Assembly (NCBI GenBank): GCA_050184295.1
Contig: JBFXAM010000002.1
Location: forward strand, 57,931 to 121,930
Source of the DNA: JBFXAM01 sp050184295
GTDB taxonomy: Bacteria; Planctomycetota; Phycisphaerae; UBA1845; Fen-1342
Length of the DNA: 64,000 bases
Direction: 5' to 3'
Of the stretch, positions 8,726 to 17,029 are shown piece by piece (position 1 is the first letter of the stretch; every line of letters begins with the position of its first letter). The notes under the pieces were generated by a model. The model was not told where the DNA came from. It was given only the letters and a program-made list of their open reading frames with translations, and searched no databases. Position numbers and translations under genes: made by a program.

Positions 8726-9373
8726 GCGATCGCAACTCCAACCGTGCGCGCCGCCGTCTTGCGGCGCCGCGGAAATCAGATCTAACCCATTTGCAAACAA
8801 CAAGTTACTGCGAACCCGCCGACCCGATCCAACCGTGCGCGTCCGCTACCCAATTCGTTTCGCATCATATCCATAGCGACGCTTCGTGTCAGCAGGCCGG
8901 GTCCGCATCGCCGGCGACCCACCGCAGTGTCCGCAACGAACGCGCCGCACGCATCCGCGGCGCGCCTCGAACGCGACGCCGATCGCGCGTCCGCGGCCGG
9001 CCGACGCCGGCGGTTCAGGCTCGCGAGGCACACAGCGATCCGCCGCTCGGCCGGCGCGCCGGCGAACCCGATGCGTCAGCCGAGGCGCCGAGGTTATCGT
9101 GCACCGGGGGCGCCGACGACGCGGCATCCACCAGGCGTGGCTGCCCGACGGCGCGCGAGTGCTTCGCGTTTTCCGTCTCGGGCCCGGACGCGGCGCGTGC
9201 CGAAATCCGAATAAGGCGAGGCGAAAACGCCACGCACCGATAGGATGGAGTAGCCACAGGGGGACGCCGCACCGATCCCGATTTTTTGTAGCGCGAGCGG
9301 TTGCAGTGGGTTGGATCGCGGTGTAAAAATTGCGCGACCAAGGATGGTTCCGCTTCGGCGAAGGATTGCGCTC
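8726..9373. other. Long intergenic region between miaB and the 9.4-kb gene
   Basis: About 650 bases between divergent genes. Open frames here are Arg/Ala/Pro-rich with no ribosome site and no recognisable motif, so I call them chance. A plausible promoter for the right-hand gene lies at 9301-9329. A T-run near 9283-9288 is not preceded by a clear stem. Confidence 0.5.
9301..9329 (+). promoter_or_regulatory. Candidate promoter for the 9374 gene
   Basis: TTGCAG (9301-9306), a 17-base spacer, TAAAAA (9324-9329). Start of transcription would fall near 9336, giving a leader of about 38 bases that contains AAGGA before the ATG. Confidence 0.4.
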
Positions 9374-9850
9374 ATGGCCTCAGACGCTCGAAACACCAGG
9401 GTCGTGATTTTTCTCGTCGTGTCGATGACCGCGGGCGCCGCCATGCTGCGCCTGCTGGAGACGCCGACGCGCGCGTTCGCGAGTCGCGACGCGCGGCTGA
9501 CGGCGGAGCGCGGACCGCGCATCGACAGCGTCGTGATCGAGTACGCGCCGCCGGGCGCGGTGTTCGACGCCGCCGACTATGACTGTGTCATCCCGGTGCA
9601 CGGACGCGCCACCTGGACGCCGAAGAGCACGCATGTTCGCTTGCTGGTCGAAGGCAGCCGGGGCGACGCGCTCCCACGCGAGCAGTGCCTGGCACTGCTC
9701 GGCGCGCTGGGCAGCCTGCACCAACAGTACGGGCTGAACCTGTCGCATGTAAACCTCGATCCGTCGTGCGATCCGCGCGTCGCGGGCGGCCTCGCACCGC
9801 AGGCCCGCGACCTGTTCGACCTGCTGGTGCGCAAGTCGATCGTGCGATAG
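9374..9850 (+). CDS. Hypothetical membrane-anchored protein
   Basis: 158 residues. The ATG at 9374 has AAGGA upstream. An N-terminal hydrophobic helix (VVIFLVVSMTAGAAML) anchors or exports the protein. The C-terminal half has QCLALLGALGSLHQQYGLNL followed by HVNLDPSCDP and a basic helix. The layout is faintly like the end of peptidoglycan amidases, but the catalytic zinc ligands are not evident and I do not assign that function. It stands alone, with its own candidate promoter. Confidence 0.65.
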   Translation: MASDARNTRVVIFLVVSMTAGAAMLRLLETPTRAFASRDARLTAERGPRIDSVVIEYAPPGAVFDAADYDCVIPVHGRATWTPKSTHVRLLVEGSRGDALPREQCLALLGALGSLHQQYGLNLSHVNLDPSCDPRVAGGLAPQARDLFDLLVRKSIVR

Positions 9851-10077
9851 TCCGATCCGCACGCGGTTGTGACGCAGCCATCCGAGCCCCCGGCGCAACC
9901 CCGCCCGCACTCAGGCCTCCTGACCTGACTCTCCGGCTCCGCTCCCGCACGCCGGCGACTGGGGCGCTGTTTGGGACCGCGTGAATGGCGGCCGAGCGGC
10001 GGGCGCGTACAATGCGCTTCGCGACGCGCCGCCGCGAACCTCGCACGCGCGGTTCGTGGCGTGTGGGGACTGCCCTG

Positions 10078-10911
10078 GTGCACCAACTGATCGCGATTGA
10101 CCTGGACGGCACGCTGCTCGATTCATCGCACCGCGTGTCGGTGCGCAACCGCGAAGCGCTGCACCGCGCGCACGCCGCCGGCCTGCGCGTCGTGCTCTGC
10201 ACCGGCCGCAACCTCACCGAGACTCGGCCCATCCTCGACGACGTCGGCCTCGACTGGGACGCCGTCGTGACGGTCGGCGGCGCGCTGGTGTACGACCTGC
10301 GCGCCCGCGAGGCGATTCGCCGTTCGGTCATCGCCGACGACACGGCGCGCCGCTTCGCGACCTGGCTCGGCGCGCTGGGCTATCCGGTGCTCTGGCTCAG
10401 CGACGCGCTGGAATGCGGCCACGACGGCTATCTGATCGACGGCCCGCGCTGGCACGTCGCGTACGACCGCTGGATCGAGCGCTCGCCTTGCCGCGTCGCG
10501 CGCGTCGCCGCGCTCCCCGCCGACGCCGCCGCCGCGCTCCGCATTTCGATCATCGACGACCACCCGCAACTGACCGGCGTCGACCGCGAGTTGCGCACCC
10601 TCTTTCACGGCGCGCTGACACACAACCTGCTCCGCGCGCCGGCGTACGACCTCACCGTCGTCGAAGCCTTCGCACCGCACGTCAGCAAGTGGTACGGCAT
10701 CGAGCGCCTCTGTGAGTACTGGAGTCTCGACCCGCGCCGCACGGTCGCGATCGGCGACGACGTCAACGACCTCGCGATGCTGCGCGGCGCGGGCCTGGGC
10801 GTCGCGATGGGCAACGCGCGGCCGGACGTGCAGGCCGCCGCTCAGCGCGTGGTTGCGACCAACGATGACGACGGCGTCGCGCAGTTGATCGACGAATTGC
10901 TTCACAAATGA
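10078..10911 (+). CDS. HAD superfamily hydrolase (Cof-type phosphatase)
   Basis: 277 residues from the GTG at 10078. All HAD motifs are visible: motif I DLDGTLLD with the nucleophile Asp, motif II TGRN, the conserved Lys in SKWYGIERL, and motif IV GDDVNDLAML. The cap between motifs II and III fits the Cof type IIB subfamily, which dephosphorylates sugar phosphates or cofactors; the substrate is unknown. A longer frame to 9985 is rejected because the added N-terminus is Arg-rich. TACAAT at 10008-10013 is a possible -10 without a good -35. First gene of a co-directional run into psd, pssA and larE. Confidence 0.9.
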   Translation: MHQLIAIDLDGTLLDSSHRVSVRNREALHRAHAAGLRVVLCTGRNLTETRPILDDVGLDWDAVVTVGGALVYDLRAREAIRRSVIADDTARRFATWLGALGYPVLWLSDALECGHDGYLIDGPRWHVAYDRWIERSPCRVARVAALPADAAAALRISIIDDHPQLTGVDRELRTLFHGALTHNLLRAPAYDLTVVEAFAPHVSKWYGIERLCEYWSLDPRRTVAIGDDVNDLAMLRGAGLGVAMGNARPDVQAAAQRVVATNDDDGVAQLIDELLHK

Positions 10912-10921
10912 GACGTGGCTC

Positions 10922-11572
10922 ATGATGATGGCTCGCTATGCACGCGCCGAAGTCGCCGCGCTGCTCGTCGGCGGCGCGGTCGCGACGGGTGGCGTGGCGC
11001 TGGTCTTTGGATGGTGGGCGCTGCTGCCGGCGCTGCTGGCGGCGGCCCTGCTCAGCTTCTATCGCGATCCGCCGCGGCGCATCCCGGCGCGCCCGGACGC
11101 GCTGCTCGCGCCGGCGGACGGACGCATCGTCGCGATCGAGCGCGAGACGCCCGCGGGCGGCGCCCCGCAACTGCGCGTGGTCATCTTCCTCAGCGTGTTC
11201 AACGTGCACGTGAATCGCAGCCCGTGCGCCGGCCGCGTCGCCGCGATCAACTACCAGCCCGGGAAGTTCCTCAACGCGCTCGACGATCGCTCGAACACGG
11301 AGAACGAAAGCAACACGCTCGAACTCGCGCCCCGCGCACCCCTCCCCGGGCCGATCCGCGTGCGCCAGATCGCGGGCGTACTTGCACGACGCATTGTCTG
11401 CGTCGCCCGCGTCGGCGACGAACTGACGGCCGGGCAGCGCTTCGGTATGATCAAGCTGGGCTCGCGCACCGAGCTCAGCGCGCCCGATGACGGCCGTTGG
11501 CGCGTCGACGTGCGCGTCGGACAGGCGGCTCGCGGCGGCGTCACCGTGTTGCTGACCCGCGCCGAGGCATAG
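10922..11572 (+). CDS. psd: Phosphatidylserine decarboxylase proenzyme (short, archaeal-type)
   Basis: 216 residues. Converts phosphatidylserine to phosphatidylethanolamine. Two N-terminal hydrophobic segments are followed by FYRDPPR, APADG, FLSVFNVHVNR and the self-cleavage site KLGSRTEL, where the Ser becomes the pyruvoyl cofactor. Length and layout match the short PSD-A type rather than the E. coli type. It starts 10 bases after the HAD gene and is followed 29 bases later by pssA, which makes its substrate, so the pair forms a complete phosphatidylethanolamine branch. Confidence 0.93.
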   Translation: MMMARYARAEVAALLVGGAVATGGVALVFGWWALLPALLAAALLSFYRDPPRRIPARPDALLAPADGRIVAIERETPAGGAPQLRVVIFLSVFNVHVNRSPCAGRVAAINYQPGKFLNALDDRSNTENESNTLELAPRAPLPGPIRVRQIAGVLARRIVCVARVGDELTAGQRFGMIKLGSRTELSAPDDGRWRVDVRVGQAARGGVTVLLTRAEA

Positions 11573-11601
11573 CAGCGGTCCCCGTTCCGCGAGGCGATCC
11601 C

Positions 11602-12693
11602 ATGCAGCCGCAAAGCAAAGCGCGCTTCAACGGACACGCGCCCGACGACGAGTCCCCGCGCCCGCTGCTGGTCATCGCGATCCTGCCCAGCCTTGCGACG
11701 CTGGGCAATCTGCTGTGCGGGTTCATGGCGATCTTCTGCTGCGTGCTGGCGATCCGCGCCGACTTCGCCAGCGGGCTCGTCATTCCGCCGAAGCCGGCGA
11801 ACGCCTGGCTCGCGCAGTATCTGCCGACCTATGTCGCGTGCGGCGCCTATCTCATCATCGGCGCGCTGATCTGCGACGCGCTCGACGGGCGGCTGGCACG
11901 CATGGCGCGCCGCACCAGCGAGTTCGGCGCGCAGCTCGACTCGATCGCCGACGTGGTGAGTTTCGGCGCCGCGCCGGCGCTGCTGTTTCTCACGCTCTTT
12001 GTCGCACTCGCCAACCCCGCCGAGAGCGACCCGCTCGTCTCCAAGGTGCAGTGGCGGCTCGGCCTGCTCGCGGCGCTGGTCTATGTCAGTTGCGCCGCGA
12101 TCCGCCTGGCGCGCTACAACGCCGAGAATGTGAAGGACGAGTCCGCCCAGCAGCGCTTCACCGGACTCCCCGCGCCCGGCGCTGCCGCCGCCTTCGTCGC
12201 GCTACTGCTCGTGCACGAAACCTGGGCCCAGCAGGGCGCACGCCTGCTCGGCGCCGACTGGGCGCCCGCGATCCGCTGGTCGATGGCGCCCATGGCGCTG
12301 CTGCTCGGCGCGCTCATGGTCAGCCGCCTCGACTACGTGCATGTCTTCAACGTCTACATCCGCCGCGAACGCCCCGTCTCGCACCTCATCTGGCTGGTCG
12401 GCGCGATCGTCATCGGCTGGTTTTCCGCCGAAATCCTCCTGCTCGTCGGCGCCTACGCCTACCTGCTCAGCGGCCTCGTGCTCAATCTCCGCCGCCGCCT
12501 CGCGCAGCGCGCCGGGACGACCCGCGCCGCGCCGCTCCCGAACGCTGCACCCCGCGCCGCAGCCGACACCACACGCGCGCCGCTTGCCGCCCGGCCGCCG
12601 TCCGCCGCGCACGCCGCGCCCACGACACGCCAGGCCGCCCACGACGACCCTGCGAACCCGCGGCCCTCCGGGGAGCCCGGTCGTGACGTGTGA
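11602..12693 (+). CDS. pssA: CDP-diacylglycerol--serine O-phosphatidyltransferase
   Basis: 363 residues; ATG at 11602 follows GAGG. Integral membrane enzyme that makes phosphatidylserine from CDP-diacylglycerol and serine. The CDP-alcohol phosphotransferase motif DGxxARx8GxxxDxxxD is exact, starting at DGRLAR and ending in LDSIAD. About eight hydrophobic helices surround it. After the last helix comes a tail of about 65 residues rich in Ala, Pro, Arg and Thr, probably disordered. Its 3' end overlaps larE by 11 bases. With psd just upstream it supplies the phosphatidylethanolamine pathway. Confidence 0.95.
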   Translation: MQPQSKARFNGHAPDDESPRPLLVIAILPSLATLGNLLCGFMAIFCCVLAIRADFASGLVIPPKPANAWLAQYLPTYVACGAYLIIGALICDALDGRLARMARRTSEFGAQLDSIADVVSFGAAPALLFLTLFVALANPAESDPLVSKVQWRLGLLAALVYVSCAAIRLARYNAENVKDESAQQRFTGLPAPGAAAAFVALLLVHETWAQQGARLLGADWAPAIRWSMAPMALLLGALMVSRLDYVHVFNVYIRRERPVSHLIWLVGAIVIGWFSAEILLLVGAYAYLLSGLVLNLRRRLAQRAGTTRAAPLPNAAPRAAADTTRAPLAARPPSAAHAAPTTRQAAHDDPANPRPSGEPGRDV

Positions 12694-13570
12694 CCTGCCC
12701 CTCGATCTGGAGGCGAAGTTCGACGCGCTGCGCGCGCAACTCCGCGACTTCCGTTCGGTCGTCGTCGCGTTCTCCGGCGGCGTCGACAGCGCCTTCGTGC
12801 TCCGCGCCGCCGTGCTCGCGCTCGGGCCGGAGCGCGTGCTCGCAATCACGGGCCGCAGCCCGTCGGTCGCGGCGGCCGAACTCGCGCAGGTCGAGCGCAT
12901 CGCCGCGGAAATCGGCGCGCGGCACGAGTTTTTCGACACGCACGAATTCGCCGACCCCAACTACCTCGCCAACCCCGCCAACCGCTGCTATTTCTGCAAA
13001 ACCGAGCTCTACACTCAACTAGCGCAGATCGCGCGCCAACGCGGCGTCGGCGCGGTGATCAACGGCGTGAACGCCGACGACCTCGGCGACTACCGCCCCG
13101 GCTTGCAGGCCGCGCGCGAACACCAGGTCCGCGCCCCGCTCGCCGAGTGCGGCATCTCGAAGGCGGAACTTCGCCGGATGGCGGCGGCGCTGGGCCTGTC
13201 GGTGGCCGACAAACCCGCGTCGCCTTGCTTGTCGTCGCGTGTGCAATACGGCGAATCGATCACGCCCGAGAAGCTGCGGGCGATCGACGCCGCGGAAGCG
13301 TTCCTGCACGAGCTTGGATTCCGCGAATGCCGCGTGCGACATCACGACCGCCTGGCGCGGATCGAGGTACCGCCGGCGGAGGTGGCGCGCTTCGCCGATG
13401 CGGAGTTGCGTGCCCGCATCGACCGGCGGCTGCGCGAGCTGGCGTATCTCTACGTGACGGTCGATCTGCGGGGGCTGCGCAGCGGCAGCATGAACGAAGT
13501 GCTGCTGGGCGCGGGACTGACGAGGCGGACCGGCAGCGCTAGAACCGATTCACCAGTCGAACAATCATGA
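12683..13570 (+). CDS. larE: LarE-like ATP-dependent sacrificial or cluster-dependent sulfur transferase
   Basis: 295 residues from the GTG at 12683, which follows GGGGAG with 7-base spacing and overlaps the pssA stop. A PP-loop ATP site, SGGVDS, lies at residues 31-36. C102 and C105 (RCYFCK) and C182 (SPCLSSR) are the notable cysteines. C182 is at the position of the single sulfur-donating Cys of Lactobacillus plantarum LarE; the added CxxC pair is like LarE homologues reported to bind a [4Fe-4S] cluster. LarE sulfurates the nicotinate-derived precursor of the nickel pincer cofactor. No larB or larC is in the window. Confidence 0.85.
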   Translation: MTCDLPLDLEAKFDALRAQLRDFRSVVVAFSGGVDSAFVLRAAVLALGPERVLAITGRSPSVAAAELAQVERIAAEIGARHEFFDTHEFADPNYLANPANRCYFCKTELYTQLAQIARQRGVGAVINGVNADDLGDYRPGLQAAREHQVRAPLAECGISKAELRRMAAALGLSVADKPASPCLSSRVQYGESITPEKLRAIDAAEAFLHELGFRECRVRHHDRLARIEVPPAEVARFADAELRARIDRRLRELAYLYVTVDLRGLRSGSMNEVLLGAGLTRRTGSARTDSPVEQS

Positions 13571-13615
13571 GCGACGTTCCCCGACTCGCACTCGGAGCGC
13601 TGGGCGCCGTCGCGG

Positions 13616-13969
13616 GTGCGGCGTTCGTTGGCTTTCGTGGTCGCGAGCGTCCTCGTGCTGACTCACATCCTTGACGGGGCCACGTGGTCGAGCGTGTGGG
13701 GGGCTCGTGCCCGCATGAGCCTCCTGCTGCTTTGCGGCGGCGGCGCGGGCTGGCTGTGCGCCTGGGTGCTCGCGGAGCGCTGGCTGGGATGCTCGGGACC
13801 GATCGTCGCGGCCCCCGTGGCGGCGGGCGCTGTGGCGATGTGGGCCGTCGTGTATGCGATGGTCGACGCGTGGCACGGCGCGGGCCTGCCGGCCTATCTC
13901 GCGATCGCCGGCGCCGTGGGTTTCGTCGCCGGCGGCCTCCTCAAGTGCGTCGGCGACACGCTGCGCTGA
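13616..13969 (+). CDS. Small membrane protein, start uncertain and possibly frameshifted
   Basis: From the GTG at 13616 the frame gives 117 residues with three to four hydrophobic helices and no family that I recognise. An ATG at 13567 overlaps the larE stop as ATGA, a classic coupled start. It opens MSDVPRLALGALGAVAGAAF in a different frame that runs out of hydrophobic sequence near 13635, exactly where this frame becomes hydrophobic (FVVASVLVLTHIL). Joining the two by a one-base shift gives a natural membrane protein of about 133 residues. Either a sequencing error, a real frameshift, or an independent GTG start explains this. Confidence 0.55.
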   Translation: MRRSLAFVVASVLVLTHILDGATWSSVWGARARMSLLLLCGGGAGWLCAWVLAERWLGCSGPIVAAPVAAGAVAMWAVVYAMVDAWHGAGLPAYLAIAGAVGFVAGGLLKCVGDTLR

Positions 13970-14041
13970 CCGCACGCGCCGAATCGAGCAAGTACTCACG
14001 GCCGCCGCGAGAAAAACTCCCGCGCCGCGCCAATACTCCTC

Positions 14042-14869
14042 ATGCGTTCCGAACCGCCTGCCCGCGTGCCAGCCGCCGCCGTCCGGCCGTCCGCAACCGC
14101 CCGCGGCACGAACGGGCCGAGCGCGCCGACCGCGACTGAAAACACCGAACCGAGCGCGAACCGCATGGCAACCGCTGCGGCGCCGCGCACATCAGCCGCC
14201 GCAATCGCCGTCGCCGTGCGCCGGCCGCATGACCCCGCCGCCATGCTGCTGCACGCCGCCTGGATGGCGATCGCGCTCGGGCTGCTGATGCAGTCGCTCA
14301 CGGCGATCGTCGCGGTCTCCGCCGGCGGCAAGTATCCCGCGCTCGCCGAGTTCGTCCGCGACGGCGTCCAGAAAGTCACCTGGTCTTCCTTCGTCTGCGC
14401 CGGGCTAGCCATCGGCACCGCGGTCAGCCGCCTGCGTACGCTCTGGACCGGATTGCTCGGCGTGCTCGCGGCGCCGATCGGCTTCGTGCTCGCGCGGGCC
14501 GCCCAGAAAAGCACCGCCGGCGCCCTGGGCGTCGCTCCGCCCGAAGTGCTCAGCACCGGCGTGTTCGTCGCGGTGCTGTGCGTAAAGGCGATCGAGTACG
14601 GCGTGCTCGGCACGATCATCGCGTGGATGGCTCAGAAGGCCCGCGGCGGACTGCGCGATCACGTGTTGGTCGGCCTCGGCGTCGGCGCGACCTTCGGCGG
14701 CGTTGTGCTCGCGATCGTCTACGCCAACGCCGCGACGCCGCCCCCGGCGCCGAAACTCGCCGGCCTCGCGGTGAACGAGCTGCTGTTTCCGGCGGGTTGC
14801 GCGCTCGTGCTGTCGGCGGCAAACACGATCGGCCGGCGGCTGGCGCCCGTGCTTCCGCCGAATTCCTGA
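14042..14869 (+). CDS. Hypothetical multi-pass membrane protein
   Basis: Up to 275 residues. The first 70 are Ala/Pro/Thr/Arg-rich and may be a disordered cytoplasmic leader or not translated; in-frame ATGs at 14165 and 14243 are alternatives, and none has a strong ribosome site. From about residue 68 there are five to six hydrophobic helices, beginning LHAAWMAIALGLLMQSLTAI, with conserved-looking polar sites (KAIEYG, NEL) inside helices. No family recognised. It stands between the larE-linked small membrane gene and the DUF58/Bat operon on the same strand. Confidence 0.65.
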   Translation: MRSEPPARVPAAAVRPSATARGTNGPSAPTATENTEPSANRMATAAAPRTSAAAIAVAVRRPHDPAAMLLHAAWMAIALGLLMQSLTAIVAVSAGGKYPALAEFVRDGVQKVTWSSFVCAGLAIGTAVSRLRTLWTGLLGVLAAPIGFVLARAAQKSTAGALGVAPPEVLSTGVFVAVLCVKAIEYGVLGTIIAWMAQKARGGLRDHVLVGLGVGATFGGVVLAIVYANAATPPPAPKLAGLAVNELLFPAGCALVLSAANTIGRRLAPVLPPNS

Positions 14870-14974
14870 GTGTCAAACCGCCTCGACGGTCCTGACGTTC
14901 GTTCCAACTGTCCCTCGAGCCCCCGCTCCGCTGCTCCACAATTCCTGACCGGCCCCCGTCACGAACGCCGTCGC

Positions 14975-14980
14975 TAGAAT
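14975..14980 (+). promoter_or_regulatory. Possible -10 element upstream of the DUF58 operon
   Basis: TAGAAT at 14975-14980 lies about 118 bases before the DUF58 start. No good -35 is seen at 16-18 bases, so support is weak. Confidence 0.2.
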
Positions 14981-15098
14981 GTCGCCTCCGGGCGGCCGTG
15001 GATCGCCGCGACGCGCGCGATCCGCAGCCACCCGCCACGACCGCGCGCACGACGCGCCGCGGCGAGGCACGCGACGCACGAACGGACCTGCGCCGGGC

Positions 15099-15974
15099 AT
15101 GATCCCCAGAGAAATCCTCAAGAAAGTCCGCCGCATCCAGATCGTCACCGCGGCGCTCGTCAACGACGTGTTCGCCGGGCAGTATCACTCCGCGTTCAAA
15201 GGCCGCGGCATCGAGTTTCAGGAGGTGCGCGAGTACCAGCCCGGCGACGACGTGCGGACGATCGACTGGAACGTGACGGCCCGCGCCGGCCGGCCGTTCG
15301 TCAAGAACTTCCGCGAGGAGCGCGAGCTGACGGTCGTGCTGCTGGTCGATGTGAGCGCGTCGCAGGAGTTCGGCACGCGCCAGCAGCTCAAGAGCGAGCT
15401 GGTCGCCGAGCTGGGTGCGACGCTCGCGCTGTCGGCGATCCAGAATAACGACAAGGTCGGCCTGCTGCTGTTCACCGACCGGGTGGAGCGGTTCGTCCCG
15501 GCGCGCAAGGGCAAGCGGCACGTGCTGCGCGTCATCCGCGAGCTGCTCTATCACCAACCCGGGGGCCGCCGAACCGACGTCGGCCTCGCGCTGGAGCATC
15601 TCGACCGCGTGTTCAACCGCCGGGCGGTGGTGTTCCTCGTCAGCGACTTTCAAACGCCGGAGTTTGCCGGCCCGCTGCGCGTCGTGCGACACCGACACGA
15701 CCTGATCCCGGTGCTGGTGCGCGACGAGCGCGAGGAGCGTCTGCCGGCCGCGCGGTTTATCGAGCTGCTGGACGCGGAGACGAGCGAACGCCTGGTCGTC
15801 GACACGAGTTCGCGCCGCTTCCGCGACGTCGTCGCGCAGCAGGCGCGCACCCGCCGCGAGCGAATGCTCACGGGCTTCCGCCGGCTCGGCATCGATGCGA
15901 TCGAGGTTCAGACGGGCGAGTCGTTCGTCGAGCCGCTCCGAAAATTCTTCCACCGGCGCGGAGTGCGCCGATGA
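15099..15974 (+). CDS. DUF58 domain protein (von Willebrand-like)
   Basis: 291 residues from the ATG at 15099. The DUF58 hallmarks are present: GRGIEFQEVREYQPGDD followed by RTIDWNVTARAG near residues 40-63. A VWA-like MIDAS start, LLVDVSASQEFG, follows. DUF58 proteins are usually encoded beside a MoxR AAA+ ATPase and Bat proteins and are thought to act in metal- or ATPase-dependent assembly at the membrane. The stop overlaps the next gene's ATG (ATGA), so translation is coupled. No moxR gene is visible directly upstream, where most relatives have it. Confidence 0.9.
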   Translation: MIPREILKKVRRIQIVTAALVNDVFAGQYHSAFKGRGIEFQEVREYQPGDDVRTIDWNVTARAGRPFVKNFREERELTVVLLVDVSASQEFGTRQQLKSELVAELGATLALSAIQNNDKVGLLLFTDRVERFVPARKGKRHVLRVIRELLYHQPGGRRTDVGLALEHLDRVFNRRAVVFLVSDFQTPEFAGPLRVVRHRHDLIPVLVRDEREERLPAARFIELLDAETSERLVVDTSSRRFRDVVAQQARTRRERMLTGFRRLGIDAIEVQTGESFVEPLRKFFHRRGVRR

Positions 15975-17029
15975 TGGCGCGCTGCGTTGCCGGCGCGCTC
16001 GCCGCGCTGCTGCTCGCCGGCTGCCGCTCCGCACCGCCGCCTGCGCCCGAGCCTGTGCGCGACGTGGTCGAGCGCGGCCCGCTCAGGCTCGTGGTCGAGG
16101 CGTCGCCGCCCACGCTGCTGCTCGGCGACCCGCTTCAGGTGACGCTCGAACTCACGCTGCCCGAGGGCTATCTCGCCCAGCTCCCCGACGTCAGTGCCTT
16201 CGGCGAACTTGCCGCCGCCGAAAGCGATCGCGCCGAGGCGCGCCCCATCGGCGGCGGAATGCGCCGGTGGCGACAGACATTCGTGGTGCAGACGTACACG
16301 TCCGGAACGCTCGAATTGCCGCCCATGATCGTGAAGTACGCGACCGCTGCCGCGGACGGCACGCCGCCCGCGTTTGACGCGGAGCTCGCGTCGAATGTGC
16401 TGAAGGTCGATGTCCGCTCGGCGCTGACCACGCAGGACAGCGTCGCCGACCCGCGCGACATCACCGGCACGCTTGTGCCGCCGTGGCGGCCGACCCCGCG
16501 GCAGCTCGCGCTCTGGACCGCGGGCGCGATCGCGGTCGCGATCGGCGTCGTGCTTCTGGTGCATTACATCCGCCGCCGCGTGCTCCGGCCGACGCCCCCG
16601 GAGCCGCCGGAGGTCTGGGCGCTGCGGATGTTGCGCGGGCTCTCGGGCACGGAGTGGATCCAGCCGGATCGCGCGCGCGAGGGCTGCTACAGGCTGAGCG
16701 AGATTGTCCGCGCGTACATCGAGCGGAAGTTCGGCCTCGCCGCTCCCGAGCGCACGACCGACGAATTCCTCGCGCTGCTGGCGCGCGACCACGCCGCGCT
16801 GCCCTACGACCCCACGCGGTTGCAGCGCTTTCTCGAAGCCTGCGATGCTGTGAAATACGCCGCTCAGCCGCTCGATCGCGACTCTGGCGAGGACCTGCTG
16901 GAGACGGCGCGGGCCTTCGTCAGCGCGACCGCCGCCGCCGCGGACGCCGGCGCCACCCAGACGCCGACCGGCGCGCCGCGCCGCGCCGCCGATGCGGGTG
17001 CGCCCGCGAACGCCGGGGCCACACCATGA
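15971..17029 (+). CDS. BatD-like lipoprotein with a single membrane helix
   Basis: 352 residues. A short lipoprotein signal (ALAALLLAGC) is followed by an extracytoplasmic beta-rich region (residues 40-170, TLLLGDPLQVTLELTL). One strong transmembrane helix comes near residue 180 (LWTAGAIAVAIGVVLLVHYI), then a cytoplasmic helical domain. This matches the BatD / oxygen-tolerance layout. The Ala/Thr/Pro-rich C-terminus is probably flexible. Start and stop both overlap neighbours as ATGA, so it is the middle gene of a three-gene coupled operon. Confidence in the family rests on topology and neighbours rather than on a motif. Confidence 0.75.
   Translation: MMARCVAGALAALLLAGCRSAPPPAPEPVRDVVERGPLRLVVEASPPTLLLGDPLQVTLELTLPEGYLAQLPDVSAFGELAAAESDRAEARPIGGGMRRWRQTFVVQTYTSGTLELPPMIVKYATAAADGTPPAFDAELASNVLKVDVRSALTTQDSVADPRDITGTLVPPWRPTPRQLALWTAGAIAVAIGVVLLVHYIRRRVLRPTPPEPPEVWALRMLRGLSGTEWIQPDRAREGCYRLSEIVRAYIERKFGLAAPERTTDEFLALLARDHAALPYDPTRLQRFLEACDAVKYAAQPLDRDSGEDLLETARAFVSATAAAADAGATQTPTGAPRRAADAGAPANAGATP

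Noticed and set aside
9280..9290. A T-run (GATTTTTTG) as an intrinsic terminator
   Set aside because: No stable stem directly precedes it on either strand, and no gene ends nearby.
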